Source: an uncultured Clostridia bacterium
GTDB taxonomy: Bacteria; Bacillota; Clostridia; Christensenellales; UBA1242
Reading direction: 5' to 3'
Assembly: GCA_947623775.1 (NCBI GenBank)
Contig: CANQHL010000013.1
Location: 1-23,859 of the forward strand
Length of the DNA stretch: 23,859 nt
The notes under the pieces are model-generated. The model was given only the letters and a program-made list of their open reading frames with translations. It was not told the origin of the DNA and searched no databases. Positions 15,700 through 23,740 of the stretch are shown piece by piece; the first letter of the stretch is position 1, and every line of letters starts with the position of its first letter. Both the position numbers and the translations under genes were made by a program.

Positions 15700-16428
15700 A
15701 TGGATTTATTTAATTCTTGGTTGGTTGAGCAACCTATCGCACATAGGGGACTTCATGATAAAGACACCCCAGAAAATTCTCTCGCCGCTTTCTCAAAGGC
15801 CATTGAAGCAGGCTATCCAATCGAACTTGATGTTCGTCTTATCGCTGATGGAACAGTTGTTGTTTTTCACGACAACAGTCTTTCTCGGCTCACCGAAAAT
15901 GATGGTTATATCAAATTTTTAAACAAGGAAGATTTAAAATATCTCACTTTGAAAGATAGCGAAGAAAAAATCCCCACTTTTGAAGAAGTGTTAAATTTGG
16001 TAAATGGGCAAGTTCCACTGCTTATCGAAGTCAAAAACGAAAGCAAAGTCGGTCAACTTGAAAGCAAGGTTATTGAACTTCTTAAAGATTATAAGGGCGA
16101 ATATGCCGTTCAATCTTTCAATCCTTATGTGCTTGAATATTTCTATAAACACGCACCATCTATTCCTCGTGGGCAACTTGCGGGATATTTTAAAGGTGAA
16201 AAACTCACCTTCTTCAAAAAATTTGCTTTAAAACGTATGCTTTTAAACAAAAAAATAAGCCGTCCTGATTTTATAAGTTACGAAGCAAGGCACGTGCCTA
16301 ACAGATTTACAAGAAAATACAAAAAGCTTCCACTGCTTGTTTGGACTGTGAGAAGTGAAAGTGAATACTTACGAGTTGTAAAGCATTGTGACAATGTTAT
16401 ATTTGAAAATTTTGAACCTATTATTTAA
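15700..16428 (+). CDS. Glycerophosphodiester phosphodiesterase (GDPD family)
   Basis: 242 residues. Hydrolyses glycerophosphodiesters to glycerol-3-phosphate and an alcohol, using a divalent metal in a TIM barrel. Key residues are visible: His15-Arg16 in AHRGLHDKDTPENSLAAF, Glu42 and Asp44 in IELDVRLIADG, His57-Asp58 in VVFHDNSLSRLT, and Glu110/Lys112 in LLIEVKNE. There is no signal peptide, so it is cytoplasmic, as for UgpQ-like enzymes that recycle lipid head groups. AGAGG precedes the ATG. It is a single gene with its own promoter and shares the 16581-16611 terminator with rsmD. Confidence 0.93.
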   Translation: MDLFNSWLVEQPIAHRGLHDKDTPENSLAAFSKAIEAGYPIELDVRLIADGTVVVFHDNSLSRLTENDGYIKFLNKEDLKYLTLKDSEEKIPTFEEVLNLVNGQVPLLIEVKNESKVGQLESKVIELLKDYKGEYAVQSFNPYVLEYFYKHAPSIPRGQLAGYFKGEKLTFFKKFALKRMLLNKKISRPDFISYEARHVPNRFTRKYKKLPLLVWTVRSESEYLRVVKHCDNVIFENFEPII

Positions 16429-16471
16429 TAAAACCTTACTAAATAAAAGATTTTGTCAAGTAAAAATAAAA

Positions 16472-16534
16472 TTATTCAGAGTGATAAAATAAAATTTTTG
16501 TTAAGTTGTAGACAAAATTAATCAGATTGATTAA
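16472..16534. repeat. Two related 17-nt dyad-like elements downstream of the GDPD gene
   Basis: Copy 1 is TTATTCAGAGTGATAAA (16472-16488) and copy 2 is TTAATCAGATTGATTAA (16518-16534), identical at 14 of 17 positions; copy 2 is a perfect 7-bp inverted repeat around GAT. An ATTTTGTC / GACAAAAT pair (about 16450 and 16511) could also form a longer stem. No gene is seen in 16429-16580. Confidence 0.4.
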
Positions 16535-16580
16535 AAATGCAATTAATATTCATTTTATGGTTACAACCTGTTTTTCTTTA

Positions 16581-16611
16581 AAAAAAATCTTCCTAAATGG
16601 AAGATTTTTTT
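16581..16611. terminator. Bidirectional terminator spanning the rsmD stop codon
   Basis: A 13-bp perfect stem (seven A then TCTTCC, pairing with GGAAGA then seven T) with a 5-nt loop. The rsmD stop (16593-16595) sits at the stem/loop border, so the last rsmD codons form one arm. It also ends GDPD transcription. Confidence 0.85.
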
Positions 16612-17135
16612 GTTAAATATGTCACCTCTTTTATGCCATATTGCTTTTCATCAGCTTTGTCGTATAAGGAATAATCTATTTTTTCGCCGCGTTCGTGTTC
16701 ACAAACAATTACACCATCATCTTCAAGTATATCATATTTTTCTATTAATTTTAAAGCATTTTCATAAAGCCCGGCTTTATATGGAGGGTCTAGCAATATT
16801 ATATCAAACTTCTCACCCTGCATTTTTCTTAGTGCCTCTTGATAATCACACAGATATACGCTTGGACTTAGTCCTAATTTTTGCAAGTTGGATTTGGTCA
16901 ACTTTATACTGTTTTTGTCTTTATCGACAAACACCGCATCTCTTGCCCCGCGGCTTATCGCCTCTATTCCTAATGCACCCGTTCCGCAAAATAGGTCAAG
17001 AACCTTGGCCCCATTCACCTTTTCAAATAGTTTGTTGAAAATTGATTGTTTAACCATATCCGCCGTTGGTCTTATATGTTCAAATGTATTTTCGTTTAAA
17101 ACTCTTCCTTTATATTTCCCCGCCGTAACTTTCAT
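16593..17135 (-). CDS. rsmD: 16S rRNA (guanine966-N2)-methyltransferase RsmD
   Basis: 180 residues. Methylates G966 of 16S rRNA in the assembled 30S. SAM motif I VLDLFCGTGALGIEAISRGA (45-64), acidic VDKDKNS (70-76) and catalytic DPPY (116-119). ATG 17135 gives MKVTAGKYKGRVL, the standard N-terminus; an upstream in-frame ATG at 17180 lies inside the promoter. No Shine-Dalgarno is present and the -10 box ends 6 nt before the ATG, so the mRNA is probably leaderless. coaD, often the next gene in Firmicutes, is not present. Confidence 0.94.
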   Translation of the reverse strand: MKVTAGKYKGRVLNENTFEHIRPTADMVKQSIFNKLFEKVNGAKVLDLFCGTGALGIEAISRGARDAVFVDKDKNSIKLTKSNLQKLGLSPSVYLCDYQEALRKMQGEKFDIILLDPPYKAGLYENALKLIEKYDILEDDGVIVCEHERGEKIDYSLYDKADEKQYGIKEVTYLTKKSSI

Positions 17136-17141
17136 AGCATA

Positions 17142-17171
17142 ATTATAGCAAATTCTTGACAATTTAGTCAA
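17142..17171 (-). promoter_or_regulatory. Promoter of rsmD, placed immediately before the ATG
   Basis: Minus strand: -35 TTGACT (17166-17171), 18 nt, -10 TATAAT (17142-17147), extended TGC. Only 6 nt lie between it and the ATG. The -35 box is one arm of the inverted repeat TTGAC-N6-GTCAA. Confidence 0.7.
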
Positions 17172-17225
17172 ATTTCTCACACAAAAAAAGTTTTCTTCAT
17201 AAATTGACTAATGTAAGGAGGAAAA

Positions 17226-18239
17226 ATGCAAAAGAAAATACAAAAGATTTCGATTTTTGTCGTTTGTCTTATGATATTGTTTAGTGCCTCAATCATGTTT
17301 ATCTCCTGCGGTAAAAAAGATGAAAACAAAATCCGTCTTAATGAAGTGACTCGCAGCATATTCTACGCACCTTTGTATGTTGCTTACAATCTCGACTTCT
17401 TTAAAGATGAAGGACTTGATGTGTCTCTTGAAACCGCAACCGGCTCTGACGCTTCCATGACTGCCCTCATAAGCGGCTCTGCCGATATTATTCTTGCAGG
17501 TCCAGAACAAGTTGTTTACTCGCAAGAAGTGAAAGATAAACCTATGGTTTTCGGTCAACTTACTCAAAGAGACGGTTCGTTTATCGTTGGAAAAACTCAA
17601 CAAGACAACTTTACTCTCAATGATCTTAAAGGCAAAACAATAATCGGCGGAAGACAAGGTGGTATGCCTGCAATGACTCTGCAATATATCATTGAGCAGG
17701 CCGGACTTACCATTGGCACCGACAAGGCAAAAGGCGAAGTTAACCTTAGAACTGATGTCGCTTTTAACCTTATAAGCAGCACGTTTATAACTTCAGATAG
17801 TGAATACTGCACCCTCTTTGAACCTACCGCAACCACCCTGGAAAAAGAGCATAATGGATATGTTCTAAAAGCAGTTGGTGACTTGTCTGGTTCTATCCCT
17901 TACACTTGCTTTGTCGCAAAAACAAGTTATCTTAAAGACAAAGAAAGTCAAGCGGAAAGATTTCTTAAAGCAGTTTACAGAGGTTATCAATACATTAAAA
18001 CCCAAACTCGCGAAAAATCCGCTGCCGCACTTAAAGCGTCTTTCTCAGCAATGAGTGAAGAAGAGCTTAAAATTGCCGTCGAACAATATCTTTCTATTGA
18101 TGCTTGGTGTTCAAGTCCTGTAATGCAAGAAGAATCTTTCAACATGCTTTTGAAAATACTAAATAATGCAAGTACAGAGAAATATAGTCCAAAATTCACT
18201 GATGTTGTTTACAATTCAATTGCAAGCAAAATTGCATAG
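17226..18239 (+). CDS. ABC transporter substrate-binding lipoprotein (SsuA/THI5-like)
   Basis: 337 residues. Lipoprotein signal MQKKIQKISIFVVCLMILFS continues to the lipobox FISC, so Cys28 should be lipidated. The mature protein has the NMT1/SsuA/TauA pattern: FYAPLYVAYNLDFFKDEGLDVSLE, then MTALISGSADIILAGPEQVVY, then LNDLKGKTIIGGRQGGMPAMTLQYIIEQAG. Family members bind sulfonates, taurine, nitrate or thiamine pyrimidine precursors; the ligand cannot be told here. AAGGAGG precedes the ATG. A terminator follows at once and no permease or ATPase gene is adjacent, so its transporter must be elsewhere or lost. Confidence 0.9.
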   Translation: MQKKIQKISIFVVCLMILFSASIMFISCGKKDENKIRLNEVTRSIFYAPLYVAYNLDFFKDEGLDVSLETATGSDASMTALISGSADIILAGPEQVVYSQEVKDKPMVFGQLTQRDGSFIVGKTQQDNFTLNDLKGKTIIGGRQGGMPAMTLQYIIEQAGLTIGTDKAKGEVNLRTDVAFNLISSTFITSDSEYCTLFEPTATTLEKEHNGYVLKAVGDLSGSIPYTCFVAKTSYLKDKESQAERFLKAVYRGYQYIKTQTREKSAAALKASFSAMSEEELKIAVEQYLSIDAWCSSPVMQEESFNMLLKILNNASTEKYSPKFTDVVYNSIASKIA

Positions 18240-18271
18240 AAAACGGCTAAAATTAGGCGTTAAATTACAGC

Positions 18272-18320
18272 AAAAAAATCTCGGATTTGCAACCTTACGG
18301 CACCTATCCGAGACTTTTTT
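18272..18320. terminator. Bidirectional terminator after the substrate-binding protein gene
   Basis: A-run, TCTCGGAT (18279-18286), 19-nt loop, ATCCGAGA (18306-18313), C, then six T. The flanking A-run provides a T-run on the minus strand, so it may also end the surface-protein transcript about 140 nt downstream of that gene. Confidence 0.8.
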
Positions 18321-18362
18321 ATTATATTTTTTGAGATTTTATTATTTCCAAATTTTTTGTTG

Positions 18363-18461
18363 TTTACAAACATTGATGATGCGAGCAAATGGCTACACTA
18401 TCGCGGACTTAAAGAATGGAACAACGGAAAAATTACTATAAATCCCAAACTTTTTTATTAA
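18363..18461 (+). pseudogene. Possible short coding remnant
   Basis: Read in one frame this stretch encodes TNIDDASKWLHYRGLKEWNN and then GKITINPKLFY before a stop at 18459-18461. It has a protein-like composition and higher GC than the flanks, but no start codon or ribosome binding site is associated with it. It could be the 3' end of a gene lost by deletion. No family recognised; chance is not excluded. Confidence 0.2.
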
Positions 18462-20812
18462 TAATAATTTTTATAACTTTCTTTCTTTGGCTTCTGCTCT
18501 TTTCCCTTTGTTTTTCCTGAGCCAGAATTATCATCATCGGCCATTCTCATTCTTCTGCGTCTTAATATGATGAATAGCACCACTCCGGCAATCAGAACCA
18601 CTGCGATGGGCAATGTTATATACAACCACAACATTGTCACCCCGCCAGAACCGCCATCTTGCACTGTAACAAAAGAAAATTTAAGTTTGTTGTTTTCATA
18701 GAACTCTTTGCCTATACTTTTGATGTTGACCTCAAATTTATATGTTGTTTCACCGGTCTCTTCATCTGTTATCGGGTCTTCAACAAGTGCATGATCATAA
18801 TCTGTTGAATTTTCTCCGTACATCTCAGCAAGGTCCTTTTTAAACTCCTCTACGTTTATCTTATATCCCTTGTTGGTGACAACTTCAAGTGGAACAGATT
18901 GGTTATTTGGTGACACCGGAATTTCCTCGCCATACACTTTGCCACTAAACCTTATTGATTTTATAGCCGCACTTTCTCCATCGGTGTTGCCAAAACTTAC
19001 CCATATTGCATCATCACCCGTGAAATATGCAACGCACTTAAATTCTTTATCAAATGGGCTTTCGCCATAATTTATTACAAGTTCGCTTGTTTCAAAATCT
19101 CTTTCATATTTGTTTGCTCTTGAAAATTCATTATTTTCATTTTTATACCATACTTCCCAATGGTCAAACGTATAGTAGCCGTCACCCTCACCTGTCAATC
19201 TTTCCGATCTCTTATCATAAGAAAATCTCAAATTGTTCTCAACGGTGGTCGGATTGCCTGTGCCTATTCTGTATTTGCCCTGATTTTGACTTGCAGCATC
19301 GGGAGATATTGCAACAGCACAGTTGTACGTTATATTTGTTGCCACAAATTTATATTCGCCCCGATAAGTATCTCCGCTTGTCAACAAACTTGCATTGAAT
19401 GAAACATTATACCCATCTTCCGTTTCGGTTAATGTTATCTCATCTGTAACCGAACTGTTTGAATTTAGTTGAACGCCGCTTTCTTGCAAAATAAACCAAC
19501 TCTTATATTCCTCTTTCATAACAAGGCAAATTGTTACAAGTTGATTGAATTTAGCCTTGATTTCAACGCCATTTGCGCCATCCTCTCCGCCAACTTCGCT
19601 GCTTTGCTTGCCATCATAGATGAAATATGCTCGTTCAAATATACCCCTGTAGTCAATAACATTACTCAGTACATATGTAAAAAGTTGGAAATTTTGCAGA
19701 TGAAAATTAAGGCTCCATGTTTTATTAAAATCCCAGCCACTGAGAGTTGGATCAAAATTGTTTATGTCTTGTAAAAAATCATGGCTTGTAAAGGTTTCTT
19801 CACTTATAATCTTCAATTTATCAGAAGAAATTGGCAAAGAGCCATCACCGCTTGGACGCAATCTCGTGTCTGTATAGTAATCATAATTTATATTGTTTGT
19901 TGTGACATCTTTTGACGGACAACCGCCTATTATTCCACCCTTATTAAACTTGCTTAATGCACTTGTTGATGTTGAAGTGATTTTTCCTTTGCTCATTGAA
20001 TTTTTTATATAGGATTTGCCACCGCTTACTCCTCCGGCAATTCCTCCTATATATTGCTCTGTGTTGTTTTCAACGGAAATTCCTTCAAACTCAATATTGC
20101 CAAAATTTATCACTCTTTCGGCACTTGCAATATCCATACGGCCGATTATGCCACCACTTTGCACGTTGCCCTTTTTTATCATTGTAAATGAAACATCATA
20201 ATAATTTATGCAATCATATATTTGTGATGTGCACTTTGTCGAGCTGCTATTTGAGCCAGACAATCTTCCAACAATCGTCCCAAAGAATAAGTTTGTGTTT
20301 ACAGGAACTTCAATTTTGTAGGTTTGATTTGCCTCTTTCACCCCATCAAGTTCACAATTCTTTATTACTACATCTTTGCCATAACCTAAAATAACACCGG
20401 CATAAATATCTTGTAAATTTACATCTTCAAAGGTGAATGTTACATTCCCTTGCACACGCAAATTTTGTATTGTTGCACCATTCGCATTTGGAATTATTCC
20501 ATAATATGAACCATTTCCAGCAATGTTTATATTGGAAATTGTGTAACCATTTCCATCAAAAATCCCTTTAAAAGTTCTTTGTTGCGAATAAACCAAACTT
20601 AAATCTTGCTCAGATAAATTAATATCATTTTTGAGCACAACCTTAGAATTTTCGAGATATGAGTTATCATTCGACATAATTTCCACATATTTTTCAGGTG
20701 AATCTATTTCATATACATTTTCTTCGTCGGCATAGGTAAAATTTGAGGAGATTGCAATCCCTCCGAATAGCATTATTACAAAAGAAAATATTAATATTAT
20801 AAATCTTTTCAT
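18458..20812 (-). CDS. Large surface protein with GLUG-like repeats, membrane-anchored
   Basis: 784 residues. Signal peptide (about 1-28, ending near FTYA). Residues about 80-340 hold repeated beta-helix-like units with Gly-rich motifs resembling GLUG repeats: FKGIFDGNGYTISNINI, YYGIIPN, GGIIGRMD, YIGGIAGGVSGG, NKGGIIGG. The middle (about 400-720) has tandem beta-rich segments such as YYTFDHWEVWYKNE. One transmembrane helix near 727-750 (LYITLPIAVVLIAGVVLFII) is followed by Arg-rich LRRRRMRM and a Lys-rich cytoplasmic tail of about 30 residues. There is no LPXTG motif, so anchoring is by the membrane. GAGGA lies 8 nt before the ATG. Probable adhesin or extracellular matrix binder, by analogy only. 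Confidence 0.85.
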   Translation of the reverse strand: MKRFIILIFSFVIMLFGGIAISSNFTYADEENVYEIDSPEKYVEIMSNDNSYLENSKVVLKNDINLSEQDLSLVYSQQRTFKGIFDGNGYTISNINIAGNGSYYGIIPNANGATIQNLRVQGNVTFTFEDVNLQDIYAGVILGYGKDVVIKNCELDGVKEANQTYKIEVPVNTNLFFGTIVGRLSGSNSSSTKCTSQIYDCINYYDVSFTMIKKGNVQSGGIIGRMDIASAERVINFGNIEFEGISVENNTEQYIGGIAGGVSGGKSYIKNSMSKGKITSTSTSALSKFNKGGIIGGCPSKDVTTNNINYDYYTDTRLRPSGDGSLPISSDKLKIISEETFTSHDFLQDINNFDPTLSGWDFNKTWSLNFHLQNFQLFTYVLSNVIDYRGIFERAYFIYDGKQSSEVGGEDGANGVEIKAKFNQLVTICLVMKEEYKSWFILQESGVQLNSNSSVTDEITLTETEDGYNVSFNASLLTSGDTYRGEYKFVATNITYNCAVAISPDAASQNQGKYRIGTGNPTTVENNLRFSYDKRSERLTGEGDGYYTFDHWEVWYKNENNEFSRANKYERDFETSELVINYGESPFDKEFKCVAYFTGDDAIWVSFGNTDGESAAIKSIRFSGKVYGEEIPVSPNNQSVPLEVVTNKGYKINVEEFKKDLAEMYGENSTDYDHALVEDPITDEETGETTYKFEVNIKSIGKEFYENNKLKFSFVTVQDGGSGGVTMLWLYITLPIAVVLIAGVVLFIILRRRRMRMADDDNSGSGKTKGKEQKPKKESYKNYY

Positions 20813-20882
20813 AATATATCCTCTATATATATTAATTTAACATATTATGCGAAATTTTCCAAACAAATATTTAAATATTTTC

Positions 20883-22325
20883 TTATTTTAATAAATTTCG
20901 TCTTGAAACATTCAGTTTTCTTATTAATTTTTCCTTTTCTCTTAAAAGAGGTGATTTCTCTTGTTTTATACTGCGAGGAGTTAAACTCATTATATAATAT
21001 CTCATTTCATCTAAGCAATGGTCGTCTTTTTTGATAGGCAAATCATAGTCTCCCCACCAATAACTTTTCATCTCTTCTATAAGATTTTTGCAGTTTCTGA
21101 AAATAAACAAATGCGCCTTGCCCTCGCCATCTCTCAAATATCTCTTCACCTTGTTTATTCCGCTGAACATATCTTTGTTGACTTTCGGGTTGACAAGTAT
21201 GTCGTTTTCATAAAATAAATCAACCACACTTTTAGACGATGCCAACGTCTTTTGCGTGGCGGCACTATCAATTAAAGCACAAATTCTACCATTATATGTG
21301 TGCCAATTTAGACGTTTGCTTATCTCCTTTATTCGCTGTGCATGATAATCCACGTCTTTCCCCTTTTCAAAATGCTCCGCTATAATATAAATATTTTCGT
21401 CGAAATCTCTCGCGTACCAATGTGCGGAAAGTGGATTGTTTAATCCTGGGTCAATTGAAATTTGATCTTGCCACTCTTTTGGAATGTCAAAAGGGTCTAT
21501 AACATGTATATTTTCATCAAATTCATTATATACAAGCCCGCCACCCATCATGAACTTGCCATATCTTCTGCTTTGGAGTTCATCTTGCGACATGCTTTTT
21601 GTCATCTCTTCGATTTCTTTTTCATCTAAAAAAGGATTGTCCGCCCATTCCATTTCTATATACCAAACATTCTCATCATTGTTGCAGTTTAAATAAATTT
21701 CATTGTATACCCATGTTAACCCCTTTAAAGGAGTCATTGTACCAAATATTTCTCCTTTTTTATCCAAAATTCTCATTCTGCATTCTTGATAAATATCATA
21801 TGGCGGTTCTTCATCAAACCAAACAAAATCAAGTGATGTGCCTTGAAATTTTTCTCGCCCTTGGTCACAACTTTTGAAGCCTATTTTTGACACTCCGCCA
21901 AAAACGTTTTTTACAAGTATAAAATCTATTATTCCGCTTTCCGCATACTCCGCCCTCCCGCTGGTCATAACAATTTCCTTTATCCAATCGGGACGAAGAT
22001 AATATAAAATTTTGTTTTGTGCAACATCTCTTTGCACCTGTCTTGTAAGTGACACCACCCAGCAATTTACAGGCTTATTTTCCCTGTATGGGTGAATGCC
22101 TCTTGCAAGCCACACCGTCTCAACTGCTCCACATTCCGTTTTGCCCGAGCGATTTCCACCAAAAACCCACCTGTTTTTCTTTAAACACTTGTGAAATTCC
22201 ATTTGCTTTTTGTGTTTTTTCTCGCCTTTATTATATCGAGACAAATTATCGTGTTTTTGTCTCCTTTCAATTTCTGCATTTACAAGTTTTAACTTGTATT
22301 CTATCTCCTCTTTTTTTACTCTCAT
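20883..22325 (-). CDS. Phage-type terminase large subunit (packaging ATPase/nuclease)
   Basis: 480 residues, full length. In phages this motor translocates and cuts concatemeric DNA. ATPase domain: Walker A GGNRSGKT (56-63), Walker B FVWFDEE with Asp171-Glu172, and coupling motif GTMTP (195-199). Nuclease domain of RNase H fold: Asp292 in SIDPGLNNP, Asp353 in LIDSA and Asp435/Asp439 in KKDDHCLDEMRYYIMS. All the expected acidic residues are kept, so it looks active. AGGAGG lies 3-4 nt before the ATG. No small terminase, portal, protease or capsid gene follows: a surface-protein gene comes next. It is either a prophage remnant or a gene kept for a host role. Confidence 0.94.
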   Translation of the reverse strand: MRVKKEEIEYKLKLVNAEIERRQKHDNLSRYNKGEKKHKKQMEFHKCLKKNRWVFGGNRSGKTECGAVETVWLARGIHPYRENKPVNCWVVSLTRQVQRDVAQNKILYYLRPDWIKEIVMTSGRAEYAESGIIDFILVKNVFGGVSKIGFKSCDQGREKFQGTSLDFVWFDEEPPYDIYQECRMRILDKKGEIFGTMTPLKGLTWVYNEIYLNCNNDENVWYIEMEWADNPFLDEKEIEEMTKSMSQDELQSRRYGKFMMGGGLVYNEFDENIHVIDPFDIPKEWQDQISIDPGLNNPLSAHWYARDFDENIYIIAEHFEKGKDVDYHAQRIKEISKRLNWHTYNGRICALIDSAATQKTLASSKSVVDLFYENDILVNPKVNKDMFSGINKVKRYLRDGEGKAHLFIFRNCKNLIEEMKSYWWGDYDLPIKKDDHCLDEMRYYIMSLTPRSIKQEKSPLLREKEKLIRKLNVSRRNLLK

Positions 22326-22378
22326 ATTCCTCCTGCTAAAAATTGTGAGTTTATAGTAATTTTCGACAAATAATTACT

Positions 22379-22407
22379 TTGAAGATTTTATTTCATCATT
22401 CTAAAAT
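22379..22407 (+). promoter_or_regulatory. Promoter of the SH3-like membrane protein gene, close to the ATG
   Basis: -35 TTGAAG (22379-22384), 17 nt, -10 TAAAAT (22402-22407). Only 6 nt separate the -10 box from the ATG at 22414, and no Shine-Dalgarno is present. Confidence 0.5.
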
Positions 22408-22413
22408 GAAAAT

Positions 22414-23202
22414 ATGAAAAAATTAATCTTATTTTCCACAATTTTATTGTTTTCTTTATCATTTTTCTATCTAATTCCCTTGTCGCATAGTGCCACATCC
22501 TACTATGCAAAAGTGGAAGAAGAGGGCGTTTTTCTATATTCCAACCCTCAAATTGGACAAAACAATCAACTTTTTGAACTGCCAAAAACTTATTTTGTAC
22601 GGCTTTATGAAGATGCAAGTGATGATTTCTATTATTGTGCGTACAAAGATATTTATGGTTATGTCAAGAAAAGTGAAGTTTCGGTTATGTCGGGAACGCC
22701 GACAAATCCTTACGTTGAAGCACAATTTCGGGTGTATTCCATAAACGGGCTTGGTCTTTATTCATCGCCAAAACTTGATGAAAATTTGAAAATTATTGAT
22801 ATTCCTTTTCTTACTGATAACCTAGTCTATTACGGACTTTTAACAGGACAAGAAGCCGTGCCCGAAAAGAGCAACAAATGGATTTATTGCAAATATAGCG
22901 CAAGCAACAACGTTTATGGATATGTTTATTCAGTTTTTTGTGACAATTTGACATCATTTTCACCAAATAATGAAACCTTTGACATTGTTGAAACGCCCTT
23001 TCCTTCTAAGCAAAGCATCAGTGAGTTGACGCCGATTGCTATGGGATTTATCATTGTCGGAGTAAGTTTGCCATGCTTAATAGTGCTTTATCTTCTTGTG
23101 CGTCCGTCAATGCAAAGAGAAAAGATTGAAACCACAAAGCCAAAAATGAAAGCAAAACGCCACAAAGATTATTTTGAATTTGACGATGGTGACTTAACCT
23201 AA
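22414..23202 (+). CDS. Membrane protein with two SH3-like extracellular repeats
   Basis: 262 residues. Signal peptide 1-27 (cleavage near SHSA), two similar SH3-like units (about 30-90, with GVFLYSNP and YGYVKKSEV; about 105-175, with GLGLYSSP and YGYVYSVF), a transmembrane helix near 207-229, and a basic cytoplasmic tail. SH3-type repeats often bind cell wall, but no enzymatic domain is present. The architecture (signal, ectodomain, single helix, basic tail) resembles that of the surface protein at 18458-20812. It lies between terminase and regulator on the opposite strand; its stop overlaps the regulator stop by 3 nt. Probably leaderless. Confidence 0.8.
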   Translation: MKKLILFSTILLFSLSFFYLIPLSHSATSYYAKVEEEGVFLYSNPQIGQNNQLFELPKTYFVRLYEDASDDFYYCAYKDIYGYVKKSEVSVMSGTPTNPYVEAQFRVYSINGLGLYSSPKLDENLKIIDIPFLTDNLVYYGLLTGQEAVPEKSNKWIYCKYSASNNVYGYVYSVFCDNLTSFSPNNETFDIVETPFPSKQSISELTPIAMGFIIVGVSLPCLIVLYLLVRPSMQREKIETTKPKMKAKRHKDYFEFDDGDLT

Positions 23203-23684
23203 GCAACTTCACTTTCATCGTCAACCATTTTATCGTAAATTTCCAAAATCCACTTTTCTTCAGCAAGATATGTGCTGAGTTTTTCTCCATTAAACCCCAA
23301 CCGTGACATGGCTTGATAAAAACGCAGTTCCGCTTGAAATAGATGCCTAAAATATGTTCTTTTGCTCAAATTATGCCGTTTCGCAATCTCGTCTGCTTCA
23401 TCTTCATCAATGTATCTTTCAATCAAAATGCGTGCGGTGTTTTTATCCACCAAAGTTAAGCATCGGTCTACAAGAACCTTGATATTTACAAGTTTTGCCT
23501 TTCTTTCGCATAGTTTTATAATCCTATCCGCAACGACAACAACATCATTCTCACCCATATTCTCTCCACGATAGTAAAAGGAATTAAGTGCATTTTGATT
23601 AACAAGCTTGTCTATTCCATCAGTCACCCTTTCAAGATATTTATAAACAATTAAAATTGTTTTTGCCCATTCATTATTTTTCAT
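23199..23684 (-). CDS. Phage-type sigma-like (ArpU-like) transcriptional regulator
   Basis: 161 residues. The C-terminal half carries a sigma-70 region 4-like helix-turn-helix: ILIERYIDEDEADEIAKRHN, then LSKRTYFRHLFQAELRFYQ and MSRLGF. This layout is typical of small regulators that lie just before the packaging genes of Firmicutes phages, where ArpU-like proteins control late genes. The ATG at 23682-23684 is preferred because AGGAGAG lies about 7 nt upstream; an in-frame ATG at 23720 has none. The family is inferred from pattern only. It has the same strand as the terminase, which it may once have controlled. Confidence 0.7.
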   Translation of the reverse strand: MKNNEWAKTILIVYKYLERVTDGIDKLVNQNALNSFYYRGENMGENDVVVVADRIIKLCERKAKLVNIKVLVDRCLTLVDKNTARILIERYIDEDEADEIAKRHNLSKRTYFRHLFQAELRFYQAMSRLGFNGEKLSTYLAEEKWILEIYDKMVDDESEVA

Positions 23685-23740
23685 TTTTCTCTCCTTTCTT
23701 GATTTATTTCTTATTTTCATAAAAATTATTTGGAAAATGG

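Noticed and set aside
18166..18441. Open frame of 91 codons on the plus strand
   Set aside because: It overlaps the end of the substrate-binding protein gene, reads through the terminator and lacks a ribosome binding site; a different frame in 18363-18461 looks more protein-like.
20865..20880. 16-nt perfect palindrome AAATATTTAAATATTT before the surface-protein gene
   Set aside because: Made only of A and T in an AT-rich spacer, so expected by chance; no second copy was seen.
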